From Haberlea rhodopensis (Eukaryota > Streptophyta > Magnoliopsida > Lamiales > Gesneriaceae): DNA of 64,000 nt. Positions within the stretch are counted from its first letter, which is position 1. Every line of letters starts with the position of its first letter. The translations under genes and the position numbers were made by a program. The stretch spans positions 1,426,001-1,490,000 of the forward strand of contig CAJQUN010000131.1 of assembly GCA_907163345.1 (NCBI GenBank), in the 5' to 3' direction. Positions 22,991-33,187 of this stretch are shown here, one piece after another. Below the pieces are notes generated by a model. That model searched no databases, was not told the DNA's origin, and saw only the letters and a program-made list of their open reading frames with translations.

Positions 22991-23283
22991 GAAAACAACT
23001 GCAGTTACTGAAGCTGAATCTCAGAAGAGGCTACATCTGCTGACCAAATCACTAGCGGAGAAATTGTTCCTTCTATAGAACCAGTTGAGGCTGCTGCACT
23101 AGAGGATGCTAATGATGAACCCTCTGGTTCTCTACGTTCCATTTTTGCCGATCCTACTGCATAGCCATCACCAATGGACATCACCAGTACTGCGCCAGTG
23201 CCTGTTGTTCCCTCTACTGCCGAATTATCATTGAGTTCTCGACGAGGGGTAGGATCTTTTGCACTCAGTCTGAGACCACCTAA
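22991..23283 (+). pseudogene. E4 extra ORF tail, acidic/proline-rich
   Basis: In the plus frame runs such as EEATSADQITSGEIVPSIEP and PVPVVPSTAELSLSSRRGVG can be read with interruptions, resembling the low-complexity tail of the Sirevirus extra ORF. Sequence identity changes near 23283-23293, where minus-strand E5 integrase begins. Confidence 0.55.
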
Positions 23284-23289
23284 GACGAA

Positions 23290-24165
23290 GAGATAACTTT
23301 CCCCGCATACCAAAACGAACCACACCCCTGAAAGGTGAGATTTTCAAGAAGACCTTGTCTCCTACTTGAAATTCTAGCGGTCGTCGCCGCTTATTGGCAT
23401 AAGCTGCTGGCCTATCCTGGGCCGCTTTCATCTTCTGGCGTATCAACTTAATCTTTTCTTCCATATCCTTTATCATATCCGGTCCTCTGACTGCTTTACT
23501 AGTCAAGTCCTCCCAATATAGTGGTGACCTACAACGTCATCCGTAAAGAGCTTCAAAAGGAGCCATTTGAATGCTCGCCTGATAGCTGTTATTATAGGAG
23601 AACTCCACCAGTGCTACTGAATCCTGCCACGGAGTATCAAACTCCAAAACACATGCCCTCAACATGTCTCGAGCGTCTGAATGGTATGCTCTGTCTGGCC
23701 GTCTGTCTGAGGGTGATAAGTTGTACTCAGTCTCACTTCCGTGCCCAAGGCTGCCTAGAGACCCTCCTAGAAATGTGAAGTAAACCTTGGGTCCCTGTCA
23801 GACACAATCGAGACTGGAATACCGTGCAATCTCACCACATCCCGTACATATAATTGGGCCATCTTAGGTATGTGAAGGACATACAATAAGGGATGAAGTG
23901 AGCCACCTTCGTCAGCCTATCTACGATCACCCAGATCGCATCAAATCCTGAGGTCGTCCTTGGCAAGTGGGTCACGAAATCCGATAGATATATGCTCCCA
24001 CTTCCACTTAGGTACTTCCAAGCTCTTCAGCTCGCCACCAGGCCTCTGCCTTTCTGTCTTTACCTGCTGGCAGATCAAACATCTTTTAACAAAAGTTATA
24101 ACATCACGCTTCATGCGTCTCCACGAGAAATGACCACTTAGGTCCTTCTACATTTTTCTTCCTCC
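23290..24165 (-). pseudogene. E5 integrase, C-terminally truncated
   Basis: Minus-strand pieces in order: the zinc-finger region with HPGG and CLICQQVK, a damaged first-Asp region, then YHPQTDGQTE (Glu) and DMLRACVLEF...WQDSVALVEFSYNNSY. After a stop comes SPLYWEDLTSKAVRGPDM and DRPAAYANKRRRPLEFQVGD...KISPFRGVVRFGMRGKL. It stops where E4 begins, so the chromodomain expected downstream is missing. At least three frame breaks are visible. Confidence 0.85.
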
Positions 24166-25900
24166 TGGGTGGATACTGAACCGGCTACTGTGAGCTCGCT
24201 CCAATATTCCTCTACGCAACTCCGGTGTATCTGGGACTACCCAACGGTTGCCCAGTCTCAAGGAATCATCCTCAGCCACTCTGAACTTTGATGGCTGCCC
24301 CTGAAGTACTATTGACGACCATCTCTGAACCTCATCATCCAACCTCTGGGCTTTCCTGATAGCCTCAAATATGTCTGGCTCAGCCAATAAGGTCGACACT
24401 CGCACCGCCGATGTGTCCACATCAAAATCATAGCCCAGATGACAATAAGAAGTCATCATAGCTGATAAACTCATGGTATCCTCAGCAGTACTCTTCACCT
24501 TCCGACTTAAGGCGTCTGCTATCAAGTTTGCTTTACCAGGATGGTACTCAATTTCACAATCGTAGTCCTTGAGTAAATCCATCCATCTTCTTTGCCTCAT
24601 ATTCAGTTCCGCTTGGGTGAATAAGAACTTCAAGCTCTTATGGTCCGTATAGATGGTAAATGAAGTACCATATAGATAATGCCGCCAAATCTTCAAGGCG
24701 AAAATTATGGCTGCCAGTTCCAGGTCATGAACTGGGTATCTGGTCTCATGAGGCTTCAACTGCCTCGAAGCATAAGCCACCACGTGCTTATCTTGCATCA
24801 ACACACAGCCAAAACCCTGCAGTGATGCATCTGTGTACAAAGCAAACCTCTTATTCTCAGAAGGAATCACCAATACAGGTGCCGTAGTCAAATGACGCTT
24901 CAATTCTTGGAAGCTTTCCTCACAAGCTTCAGACCAATAGAATGGTACTCCTTTCTGAGTCAGCTGTGTCAGGGGTCTGGCAATCTTTGAGAAACCCACG
25001 ACGAAACGTCGGTAATATCCTACCAAACCGAGAAAGCTCTGTATCTCTGGTACAGAAGTGGGTGCAGCCCACTCCATCACAGCTTCAATCTTCCTGGGAT
25101 CCACAGATATCCTGCTGCTAGATATAACATGACCCAAGAATACCACACTGCTCAACCAGAACCCGTACTTGCTAAACTTTGCATATAACTGATGATCCCT
25201 AAGGATTTGGAGTACTGTCCGCAAGTGCTCCACATGCTCTTCCTCAGTCCGGGAGTAGATGAGTATATCGTCAATGAAAACTATGACGAACTGATCCAAA
25301 TATGGTTGGAACACCCTGTTCATCAAACTCATGAAGACAGCTGGGGCATTCGTCACCCCAAAAGGCATGACCAGGAATTCATAGTGCCCATATCTAGTCC
25401 TGAAAGTTGTCTTCTGTACATCATCTTCTCTTACTCGAATCTGATGATACCCCGACCTCAGATCGATCTTACTGTAGAGCCTTGTGCCCTGCAACTGGTC
25501 AAATAAATCATCGATCCTTGGAAGCGGATACTTATTCTTTACTGTGGCTTTGTTTAGTTGCCTGTAATCGATACACAGACGCATTGAACCATCCTTCTTT
25601 TTGACAAATAAAACTGGTGCATCCCAGGGCGATACGCTAGGGCGTATATAGCCCTTGTCAAGGAGCTCTTGTAACTGAATCTCTAACTCCCTTAGCTCCG
25701 CTGGTGCCATCCTATATGGGGCACAGAGAAATGGCAGACGTCCCTGGTAGTAACTCAATCCCAAACTCGACCTCTCTCGTCGGTGGGAATCTGGGAATCT
25801 CTTCCGGAAAGACATCAGGAAACTCGGCCACTACGGGCACATCTTCGACCTTTAAGTCTTCCTTCTTTTCAGTAATATCAACAGCATAGATGAGATATCA
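24148..25900 (-). pseudogene. E5 reverse transcriptase and RNase H
   Basis: The frame 24148-25815 is open for 555 residues: APYRMAPAELRELEIQLQEL, CIDYRQLNKATVKNKYPLPR, the catalytic FIDDILIYS, then RNase H with FALYTDASLQGFGCVL, YASRQLKPHE, TIYTDHKSLKFL and ADALSRK. A one-base insertion near 25716 puts the RT N-terminus (the ELLPGTSAIS block) in another frame, so the first residues of the frame are not genuine. Lineage-level motifs fit chromoviruses. Confidence 0.92.
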
Positions 25901-26330
25901 TGTATGGCCTCGTTCCAATAATTGTGCCATCTTGACAGCAGATATCAACGGGATCTTTGAACGAGAACCATCCCCATAGAAAGTCCACTGGACTCCCACA
26001 TCAGACCTGAATCGGACAGTCCTCTGCCTGCAGTTCACAACTGCCTGATACTTGTTCAGAACATCAATGCCTACGATGCAGTCAAAGTCTGACATTCCCA
26101 GAACAATCAAATCTGACCTTAGCTCGTTACCCACAAAATAAATGAGGCCGTCATAAACAATCTGATCAGCAATCAAACTTCCTCCAGTGGGTGTCGAGAC
26201 TACAAGAGGTGTGGGCGATTGAGAAGTGCATATATGGTGTCTTTCAACAAAACTCGTCGACACAAAAGAGTGTGACTCACCTGTGTCTATCAATATAAAG
26301 GCAGGGTGCGTAAATAAAAGACACGTACCC
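25901..26330 (-). pseudogene. E5 protease
   Basis: The minus strand reads FILIDTGESHSFVSTSFV, a retropepsin motif in which DTG is kept but the usual small residue after it is Glu. IVLGMSDFDCIVGIDVLNKYQ, the second conserved block of plant Gypsy proteases, follows. The stretch is open from the zinc knuckle through the protease (25898-26551). Confidence 0.85.
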
Positions 26331-27452
26331 GCTATAACTTCCTCCGGAGCCGCTGTAGCCTGCTCCCTTGTCAATGTATAAACTTGCCCCTGAGGTGGCC
26401 CCATAGGCTGACCTCCATACTGCCTCGGTACAAATGGTGGTCTGTGTTGTACTGCTCTGTCCGCAGGCCTCCACGCAGAGTTCCGTTGTCCCTCCCTATT
26501 GGGACATTCTCGAGCAAAGTGGCCCTTATTGCCACATACATAACAGCCCACGCAGTCTTTTGTCGAATGTGGTTGCCCACATATAGAGCACTGGACCTTC
26601 CCAAACCTGCCTCCCTGAGACTGTCCTCTTCCTGACGGAGCGTCATTCCTACGACTTCCTTTCCAACGATTCTCGGGCCTCTTACCACTGAACCTCGAAG
26701 CTGAAGTGTTCCCCCTTGGTTTGAACTAATCACCCATCGGCTTCAAATTATCAGGAGTGGATTTCTGAAGGGGTGCTGGAGGTGGCACGGCATCAGGATA
26801 TGCACCAACTCCCAGTTCGGCTAGCTCAGCCCGTGAGAGGGCGTCATCAAAGCAAGCAGGGCCATAAGTAACCACCCTGTCATACAATTCCGGCCTCAAA
26901 CCTTTCATAAAATTCCTCATCTTTGCCTGGGTATTTGCAGCAATATGGGGCACATATCAGAGTAAAGAACAATAATGAAGAGCGTAGTCCGATACTGTCA
27001 TGGTACCTTGCTTTAAGTTGGTAAACTCATCCTCCTTAGTCTGTCGTGCAGCAGCTGAAAAGTAGCGGGTCAGGAACCGAGTTCTGAACAGCTTCCAATT
27101 AATTTCCTGTCCCTGAGCCTCTTGCTCTACTACTGTGGTCTTCCACCACATCAATGCCTTCTTGGCCAGTTGAAACTCTGCTAACCTTATCCAGGCTGAC
27201 TTTGCACAAGGGGCCGCCACGAAGATTTGCTCTAACCTTTCTAACCACTCTTCGGCCTGTTCCCCTGTTTCAGTTCCTTCGAACATCGGGGGTCGATATG
27301 CCAGAAATTGAGCCAAAGCTCCCCATGTAGTAATCGTTGCTCAGAAGGTTCTTCGCCCAAGGCTGGCGGTGGTAGGGGATTTGTACGCCCAGCACTTGCA
27401 TTGCGCTAATCACATCACCTACTTCAGCATTCGCTGCCATGCTGCAACACAA
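26331..27452 (-). pseudogene. E5 gag
   Basis: Minus-strand pieces: an N-terminus starting MAANAEVGDVISAMQVLG near 27440, the capsid MFEGTETGEQAEEWLERLEQIF...WWKTTV...LFRTRFLTRYF (26957-27316), KMRNFMKGLRPELYDRVV (26726-26953), a basic region and the zinc knuckle CYVCGNKGHFARECP near 26500-26550. Stops and frameshifts at about 27290, 26955 and 26725 separate the pieces. Confidence 0.88.
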
Positions 27453-27630
27453 GGGTTAACAACAGTACCCAAAAGCAGTTCATATAATACATCATTAGAG
27501 AAACAAAACATGTTAGCATAACATCATATACTTCACATGCAACATATGCATGAAACATGTTTAAAAGTAAGCACCTAGCCAACTTATTGCTAAGGCTACC
27601 CTTCACTCATTCCCGGGTTCTCCACCCACT

Positions 27631-27642
27631 GCTCTGATACCA
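27631..27642 (-). promoter_or_regulatory. E5 primer binding site (initiator Met tRNA)
   Basis: The minus strand reads TGGTATCAGAGC, four bases from the LTR end. The intervening 27453-27630 is a short leader without a gene. Confidence 0.88.
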
Positions 27643-28164
27643 CTAGTGTAGGGTCTTCCTACCTTAACAGTGTTATAATGACATAAGAAGAACTAAACAT
27701 GCATTAAATAACATCTTAGGGTTCCGGTTGTTACGTGAGCTAACAGGATTACAGGCCAAAAATAAAACTTCAAAACTTATTAGTTACATTCCCAAAAATG
27801 AATGCTAACATTTTAGATTTATACTACTCCTAGAGTAGATATTAATCAAAATCCTGAATCCTATTCCTTTTTATGCTCCTTTCAGCTCACTGCCTCAACC
27901 CGACCCTTAGCCCTTCAGTCCAAAAGTGTACCTACAGGAACAACCCATCATGAGCATATACATCATTACTTAGCATCATAAGGTAATGGCATATAAATAA
28001 ATGCATGGAAATAATCGTAACATGTACTTCCTGGTTAATCGCATTAACCCACTTTGGTTGTCCCTGTTTCATAGTCATGCATATAATCATTAGTTCTTGA
28101 CATAAATGATTAAAATCATACTTCACATATATGCTCGTAATCAACAATGTTATTGAGAAATGGG

Positions 28165-28310
28165 GATGTTTCTGGCCTTGTTATGTCCACAGAACAATTG
28201 GCCCCCTCGCTTCGACATATAGCGGTACTGTGATTACCCCTCGCTACATCCTTGATAGCAGATGTAATCTCTTCGCTAGCTATGTCAGCGGTAAGTACCT
28301 TCCTCGCTTT
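28165..28310 (-). repeat. Degenerate CCCCTCGCT / AGCGG repeat block in the E5 LTR
   Basis: Alternating CCCTCGC(T) and AGCGG words at intervals of roughly 20-40 bp. The same alternation recurs in E11 (51905-52100) and, in sense, around 48715-48840 in E7, so it is a shared LTR component rather than chance. Confidence 0.65.
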
Positions 28311-28364
28311 CCCATAACAACCACCAGTACACTCAACCATTCTCAATAACATAGTTACACACAT

Positions 28365-28545
28365 ACATCATCATCATATCATAAACATCATCATCTTATA
28401 CTTACTTATCATGATCATCATCATGAACATCATATCATCTTCATTCATCATAAACATCATCATCATAAACTTACTTATCATGATCATCATCATGAACATC
28501 ATATCATCTTTACTTTCATAACCATCATCATAAACATCGTAAATA
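28365..28545 (+). repeat. ATC/CAT microsatellite-like block
   Basis: Two to three copies of a unit of about 75 bp rich in CATCATCAT and ATCATGATCATCATCATGA. A related CAT run at about 29103-29135 marks the junction of the tandem duplication, so this repeat probably mediated the duplication. Confidence 0.75.
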
Positions 28546-29115
28546 CTTATGCAATCATTGCGTAGTCATAGTATAGAAATGTGTTACCGTTCGATGCCCG
28601 TACGTTTCTTACGTACCTTTTCAAAAGGTGGATGAGTCAATAGATTTTATCTCCTTGACTGTGCTGGTACCTGGGATGGTTCTACATAACCACATAATAC
28701 AATATTAGATACCATTTCAAGAATCATTGTCAAAATTCTTCAAAATAAATCAATTAAAAAATTTGCCAAGATTCTGCCTCTCTCGATCGATCGGCACCCA
28801 AGTCTCGATCGATCGAGAAATCACCACAAACAGTGCCCAACTTTCTACCTCGATCGATCGATCGAAATGTTTCTACCGATCGATCGAGGAGCTTCACCGA
28901 TCGATCGGAACCAAAATCTCGATCGAGCACTCTGAAAAATCGGGACTTCCCCAGATTTTTGAGCACTTCCTTTCATACCAACAAATCTACCACATAACAC
29001 ATATAACATGCTCAAACAAACATGCTAGGAACTTCTTAAAACTTTTATGTAAGCACTTAAATCAAAGGTTTTACAAAACCTAAGCTAGCATGCAACAAAT
29101 CATCATCACCAAAAT
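28452..29115 (-). repeat. First copy of the partial tandem duplication in the E5 LTR
   Basis: Sequence from CATCATCATAAACTTACTTATC through the palindrome array to AACAAATCATCATCACC recurs immediately at 29116-29263 and, after E6, at 39156-39760. The copies are nearly identical outside one 72-bp deletion in this first copy. Both boundaries lie in CAT repeats, consistent with unequal exchange or slippage. Confidence 0.85.
28782..28928. repeat. Paired-palindrome array in E5 LTR, copy 1
   Basis: Six palindromes of the CTCGATCGATCGAG/CCGATCGATCGG type with centres near 28788, 28810, 28857, 28881, 28902 and 28922, spaced 22, 47, 24, 21 and 20 bp. Relative to copy 2 (39345-39566), two palindromes and the 72 bp between homologous points are missing. 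Confidence 0.85.
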
Positions 29116-29263
29116 CATCATCATCATCATAAACTTACTTATCATGATCATCATCATGAACATCATATCATCTTTACTTATCATAACCATCATCATAAAC
29201 ATCGTAAATACTTATGCAATCATTGCGTAGTCATAGTATAGAAATGTGTTACCGTTCGATGCT

Positions 29264-30765
29264 TGATGTGACTAGAAATAGACACATCTTGAGTGCTTAA
29301 TTGTCTACGATTTGGTAGGTTTTGATGGATAAATTGATACGTATGCTACCTAATCGTATATTTGTGTAATTGTAGGTACAATCGAAGAAAACGAGCTAAA
29401 AACGATGGATAAAGACCAAGGAGAGACATGGACATGACAAGGACTCAAAGTTGATCAAGAAAAGGGCAAAAACGTAATTTTGGAAGTGGCAATCGATCGC
29501 CCGGAAGTGGCAATCGATCGCCTATGGACAGAAACATTTTCAACAAATTTGAAGAGTCAGCGATCGATCGCGAAGGAGTGGCGATCGATCGCCAAAGTCT
29601 ACTGGAGCTCGGCGATCGATCGCCACTTTATAGCGATCGATCGCCTCAATGAATTTTCCGAAAAAAAATAATGCAGCGATCGATCGCCACATTCAAGGCG
29701 ATCGATCGCCGAAGAGTCCGAAATAAGGAAATTAGGTCTTTTACCATGTTTAGAAGATTGTAACCTATTTTATCAATTACCAACCCCCATAACTCGAATT
29801 ATTCAGTCATTAGCAGCAAGTTTTCATAGTTTTTGATATTTTAGAATTTTTTGGAGATTTTAGGTTAATTTGTTTTCAAGTTTTCTTCAAGAACAACGAA
29901 GAACGGAACCGGGATCGACTAAGCCGGAATCGTGATTTATATTAGTAATTTCTTTTCCTTTATCTATTTAATGTTTTCCATTGAATTTTTATTGTTTTTA
30001 GATTTAATTATGCTAGGCTAAAACTCTTCGATTCTTGGTTGAAGGGATACCTGCTTTTGGAATTGAACATTTTATGAAAATTTGGTTTGATTGTTGAATT
30101 ATATTTCGATTTCAATTTGTTTCTTAAATTCGAATTCCATGATTGTTGTGTTTGTGTATTAGTCCGATCACCTAATATTCAATTGCATAATCGATAGTTT
30201 GTTAAGAAACAACTAAGATCAATAATTAACCGGCTGTAGGTGTTGTTGAAGTCTTAGGAGAAACGGTTGAGTAATCAATTTTAACGGCTGTAGTTTTCAT
30301 TGATTAGATTTATCGAACTCATTAGTTTTGAAAACTATCATTGATTTAATCATTAACGGCTGTAGTGGTGATTAGAGATTTGATAAGGGTTGAATTGAAT
30401 GTTGTTTTCTCTTTGACTACGAATAAGATGAGTAGGAATTGAATTTCCAATCGATAGATAATTGAAAGAATTCGAATGTTTTGATTTGATGATTAAAAGA
30501 TAATTTTCCAAAAGTACGGTTACCTGGAAACCAAGAATCGCTTCGCTCTCATAAGTTTAAATCATCTTAGTAATCTCGCTAATTAGTTTAATTTTAGAAT
30601 TTGCTTAGTAGTAATCATTCATCCTAAAACCCCCTAGTTACTATTCACTTTTGGCACAAAATAAATTTACCTTCCCTGTGAGATCGATCCCTACTTCCAC
30701 TACAACATATTTTTGTCATTAACTGAAGAAGGGTTAATTTAGGGCGTACACGATAAGCGCTACCA
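29264..30765 (+). repeat. E6 5' LTR
   Basis: 1,502 bp, TG/CA ends. A TATA-like CGTATATTTG lies at about 29348. An array of eight palindromes (29489-29710) starts about 140 bp downstream and so should be in the transcript. Further down, AACGGCTGTAG-type words repeat four times (30230-30370). Confidence 0.95.
29489..29710. repeat. Paired-palindrome array in E6 5' LTR
   Basis: Eight GCGATCGATCGC-type palindromes with centres near 29494, 29515, 29565, 29586, 29617, 29638, 29681 and 29703: spacings 21, 50, 21, 31, 21, 43 and 22 bp, four clear pairs. The first pair is GGCAATCGATCGCC twice with a 7-nt gap, able to form a stem with 12 of 14 pairs. The array is preserved in the 3' LTR (from 37883). 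Confidence 0.92.
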
Positions 30766-30770
30766 AATAT

Positions 30771-30787
30771 TGGCGCCGTTGCCGGGG
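30771..30787 (+). promoter_or_regulatory. E6 primer binding site (Asp tRNA)
   Basis: TGGCGCCGTTGCCGGGG, five bases after the LTR, is complementary to the 3' end of plant Asp tRNA, the primer characteristic of Athila elements. Confidence 0.92.
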
Positions 30788-30866
30788 AAGGCAATATTTA
30801 TTAGTGTCGATTTTTTTTATTTCGTTTTTGATATTTGTTTTCCCGCATTACTACTGAGGTTTGTTG

Positions 30867-32640
30867 ATGAGTACAGGCGGATCGTTTGATTACAAGGATA
30901 ATTCATATTACGATCCAGAAATCGAGAGGACGCTGCACCAAAGAAGGAGAGAGACTCGAAGACAAGAAGCGGAGGAAAGGAACGATATGGCTGCAAACCA
31001 AAGTCTACGCCAACTGGCCAATCCAGATTTGGACCAACAACCTCTCTGCATAACTTTTCCTGCTTTCGCAACTAATGTAAGTTTTGAACTTAAATCGGGA
31101 CTCATACATTTGTTGCCTTCTTTTCATGGACTCGCAGGAGAGGATCCCCAGAAGCATCTGATGGAGTTTCATGTGGTTTGCACCACCATGAAACCGACGG
31201 GAATTACTGAAGATCAAATCAAGTTAAGGGCTTTCCCTTTTTCTTTAAAGGATGCAGGCGAAAGACTGGCTCTTCTAACCTACCACCAGGATCCATCACA
31301 ACATGGACGGACCTCCAAAGAACATTTTTGGAGAAGTACTTTCCAGCATCAAGAGTGGCTAACATACGCAAGGAGATCTACTCCATTAGACAATTCAATG
31401 GAGAAACATTGCATGAGTATTGGGAACGCTTCAAAAAGTTGTGTGCAAGTTGCCCACAACACCAGATAAGTGCACACTTACTCATTCAATACTTTTATGA
31501 AGGTTATTTGTCTAGTGACAGGAACTTAGTCGATGATGCGAGTGGGGGAGCCTTTGTCGATAAAACACCGGATGATGCGCGGAGCTTGATAGCCAACATG
31601 GCAGCCAACTCACAACAGTTTGGCAACTTTCGACAGGAACCAGCACAATGGAAACAAGGGGAGGTAAATGTTTCCAGCCTTGAACAACAACTGATAGATT
31701 TGACGTTTCTTGTGCGTGATATGACAGGTGGCAATGTGGGAAAGGTAAAACCTTGTGGTATATGGTTGGAGATGAGTCATACCACTGATGCATGTCCATC
31801 ACTTCAAGAGACATCAGCTGAGCAAGTGCATGCAGCAGGGGGATTTCCGGGACAGCCCCAACGAAGACATGACCCTTACTCCAACACATACAATCCAGGA
31901 TGGAGAGACCACCCTAACTTGAGTTATGGACCGCAATCGATAAATCACGTTCCTCCTCAAGCGCCACAACAACACCCTCCGCCATACATACCACCTTTTC
32001 AGAGGGCACAACAACAACCCAATTATCCTTCTACTACTGACAGGTTAGAGGTTATAATTCAAGATCTTGCTCACAATGTTACTAAATTTCAACATGAAAC
32101 AAGATCGAGCATTCAAACCTTGAATACCCAAGTGGGTCAAATAGCCACTGCACTTAATAGAGTTGAAGCAACCGTATCAACCACACTACCATCCCAAACA
32201 GTGGTAAATCCGAGAGAAAATGTCAATGCAGTCACAACTAGGAGTGGGAAGGAATTGGAAGTATCAGATGAGATAGAGAAAGAACCATCCAAATGTGAGG
32301 AAGAAAAAGAAAAGGAAGTTGGAGGAAAGACCGGGATAGCACACGAGGCACCAAAAGGTAAGCCCCCTTCTTTTTCTGAGTATAAAGTACCACCCCCTTT
32401 TCCCCAAGCTTTGAAAGATAACAGGAAGGACGCTGGACTCAAAGGCTTATATGAGACCTTCCGAAGATGTGAGATAAACATCCCATTGCTGGACGCCATT
32501 CAACAAGTACCTCGCTATGCGAAGTTTCTAAAGGAATTGTGTACTGCCAAGAGGAGTCATCGATTAAAGGGACCCCAGAAGGTTGAACTAGGTGAGAACG
32601 TTTCAGCAGTGATACAGAGGAAAATCCCTGCCAAGTGTAA
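30867..32640 (+). pseudogene. E6 gag
   Basis: Starts MSTGGSFDYKDNSYYDPEIE at 30867 and reads the Athila capsid (FELKSGLIHLLPSFHGLAGE, KPTGITEDQIKLRAFPFSLK). Near 31250-31300 a stop and base insertion shift the frame; it resumes as TFLEKYFPASRVANIRKEI and runs to ANMAANSQQFGNF. The zinc knuckle reads CGIWLEMSHTTDACP: Trp stands where the second Cys is expected, so it probably cannot hold zinc. A proline/glutamine-rich linker (31840-32040) and a coiled segment (DRLEVIIQDLAHNVTKFQHE..) follow. E9's short ORF resembles this last part. Confidence 0.88.
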
Positions 32641-33187
32641 GGATCCAGGTATGTTCTCTATTCCATGCACCATTGGTACCACTCGACTTGAAAAAGCCAT
32701 GTTAGATCTAGGAGCGTCAATTAATGTTATGCCATATTCCATATATGCTTCTTTACAACTTGGTCCCTTGAGTCCTACTGGAGTGGTAATTCAATTAGCG
32801 GATAGATCTAGTGCATATCCTAGGGGTTTGATTGAAGATGTGTTGGTGCAAGTAAATGAACTAGTCTTCCCTGCTGATTTTTATATCCTTGACATGGAAA
32901 ATGGTGATAAGAGTAGTCCTATATTGTTAGGAAGACCGTTTCTCAAAACATCTAAGACTAAGATAGATGTGCATAGTGGTACCCTCACTATGGAATTTGA
33001 TGGTGAGATTGTTACATTTAACATCTATGATGCCATGAAATATCCTTGCAATAATGATGATATTGTGTACTCTGTTGATGTTATTGATTACCTGTCCCAG
33101 GAAGTTTTTGAGAATACAGGGAAGATGAACTGGAAAGCACTCTTACCACGGACATGGAGAAGGAAGACGAAGCACCACCCCTCATGA
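32641..33187 (+). pseudogene. E6 protease
   Basis: In the frame shared with gag: KAMLDLGASINVMPYSIYAS contains DLGAS, the protease signature of Athila/Tat elements, followed by LADRSSAYPRGLIEDVLV, FPADFYILDME and SPILLGRPFLKTSKT. The frame ends at 33187. The next open stretch begins at 33154 in another frame, so a frameshift separates protease from RT. Confidence 0.88.

Larger units (their letters stand above)
15349..23283 (+). mobile_element. E4: Sirevirus (SIRE-type Copia), 3' truncated
   Basis: Plus-strand Copia element of about 7.9 kb with a 5' LTR, Met primer site, gag with a serine/glutamate-rich tail, pol in Copia order and an extra open region downstream of pol. That last feature marks the Sirevirus lineage. 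All genes are heavily mutated. There is no 3' LTR: the sequence stops near 23283, where the antisense chromovirus E5 begins mid-integrase. No continuation of E4 is found on the right of E5, so a deletion rather than simple nesting joined them. Confidence 0.85.

Noticed and set aside
23521..23778. Plus-strand open frame over E5 integrase, and similar frames such as 24660-24887, 25192-25506 and 26384-26635
   Set aside because: These are antisense shadows of clear minus-strand pol and gag domains.
28782..28928. CRISPR-like repeat array
   Set aside because: The repeats are self-complementary, short, unequally spaced in pairs and located in eukaryotic LTRs; there are no cas genes and no uniform spacers.
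29480..29671. Open frames over palindrome arrays encoding repeated 'AIDR' or 'SIDR' peptides (also 28727-29083, 37874-38122, 39289-39517, 47957-48292)
   Set aside because: They come from translating GCGATCGATCGC in any frame, occur on both strands, and lie in LTRs. The conserved quantity is spacing, not reading frame, so they are not genes.
30771..30787. tRNA gene at the GC-rich sequence
   Set aside because: It is only the 17-base complement of the tRNA-Asp 3' end, i.e. a primer site; no cloverleaf surrounds it.
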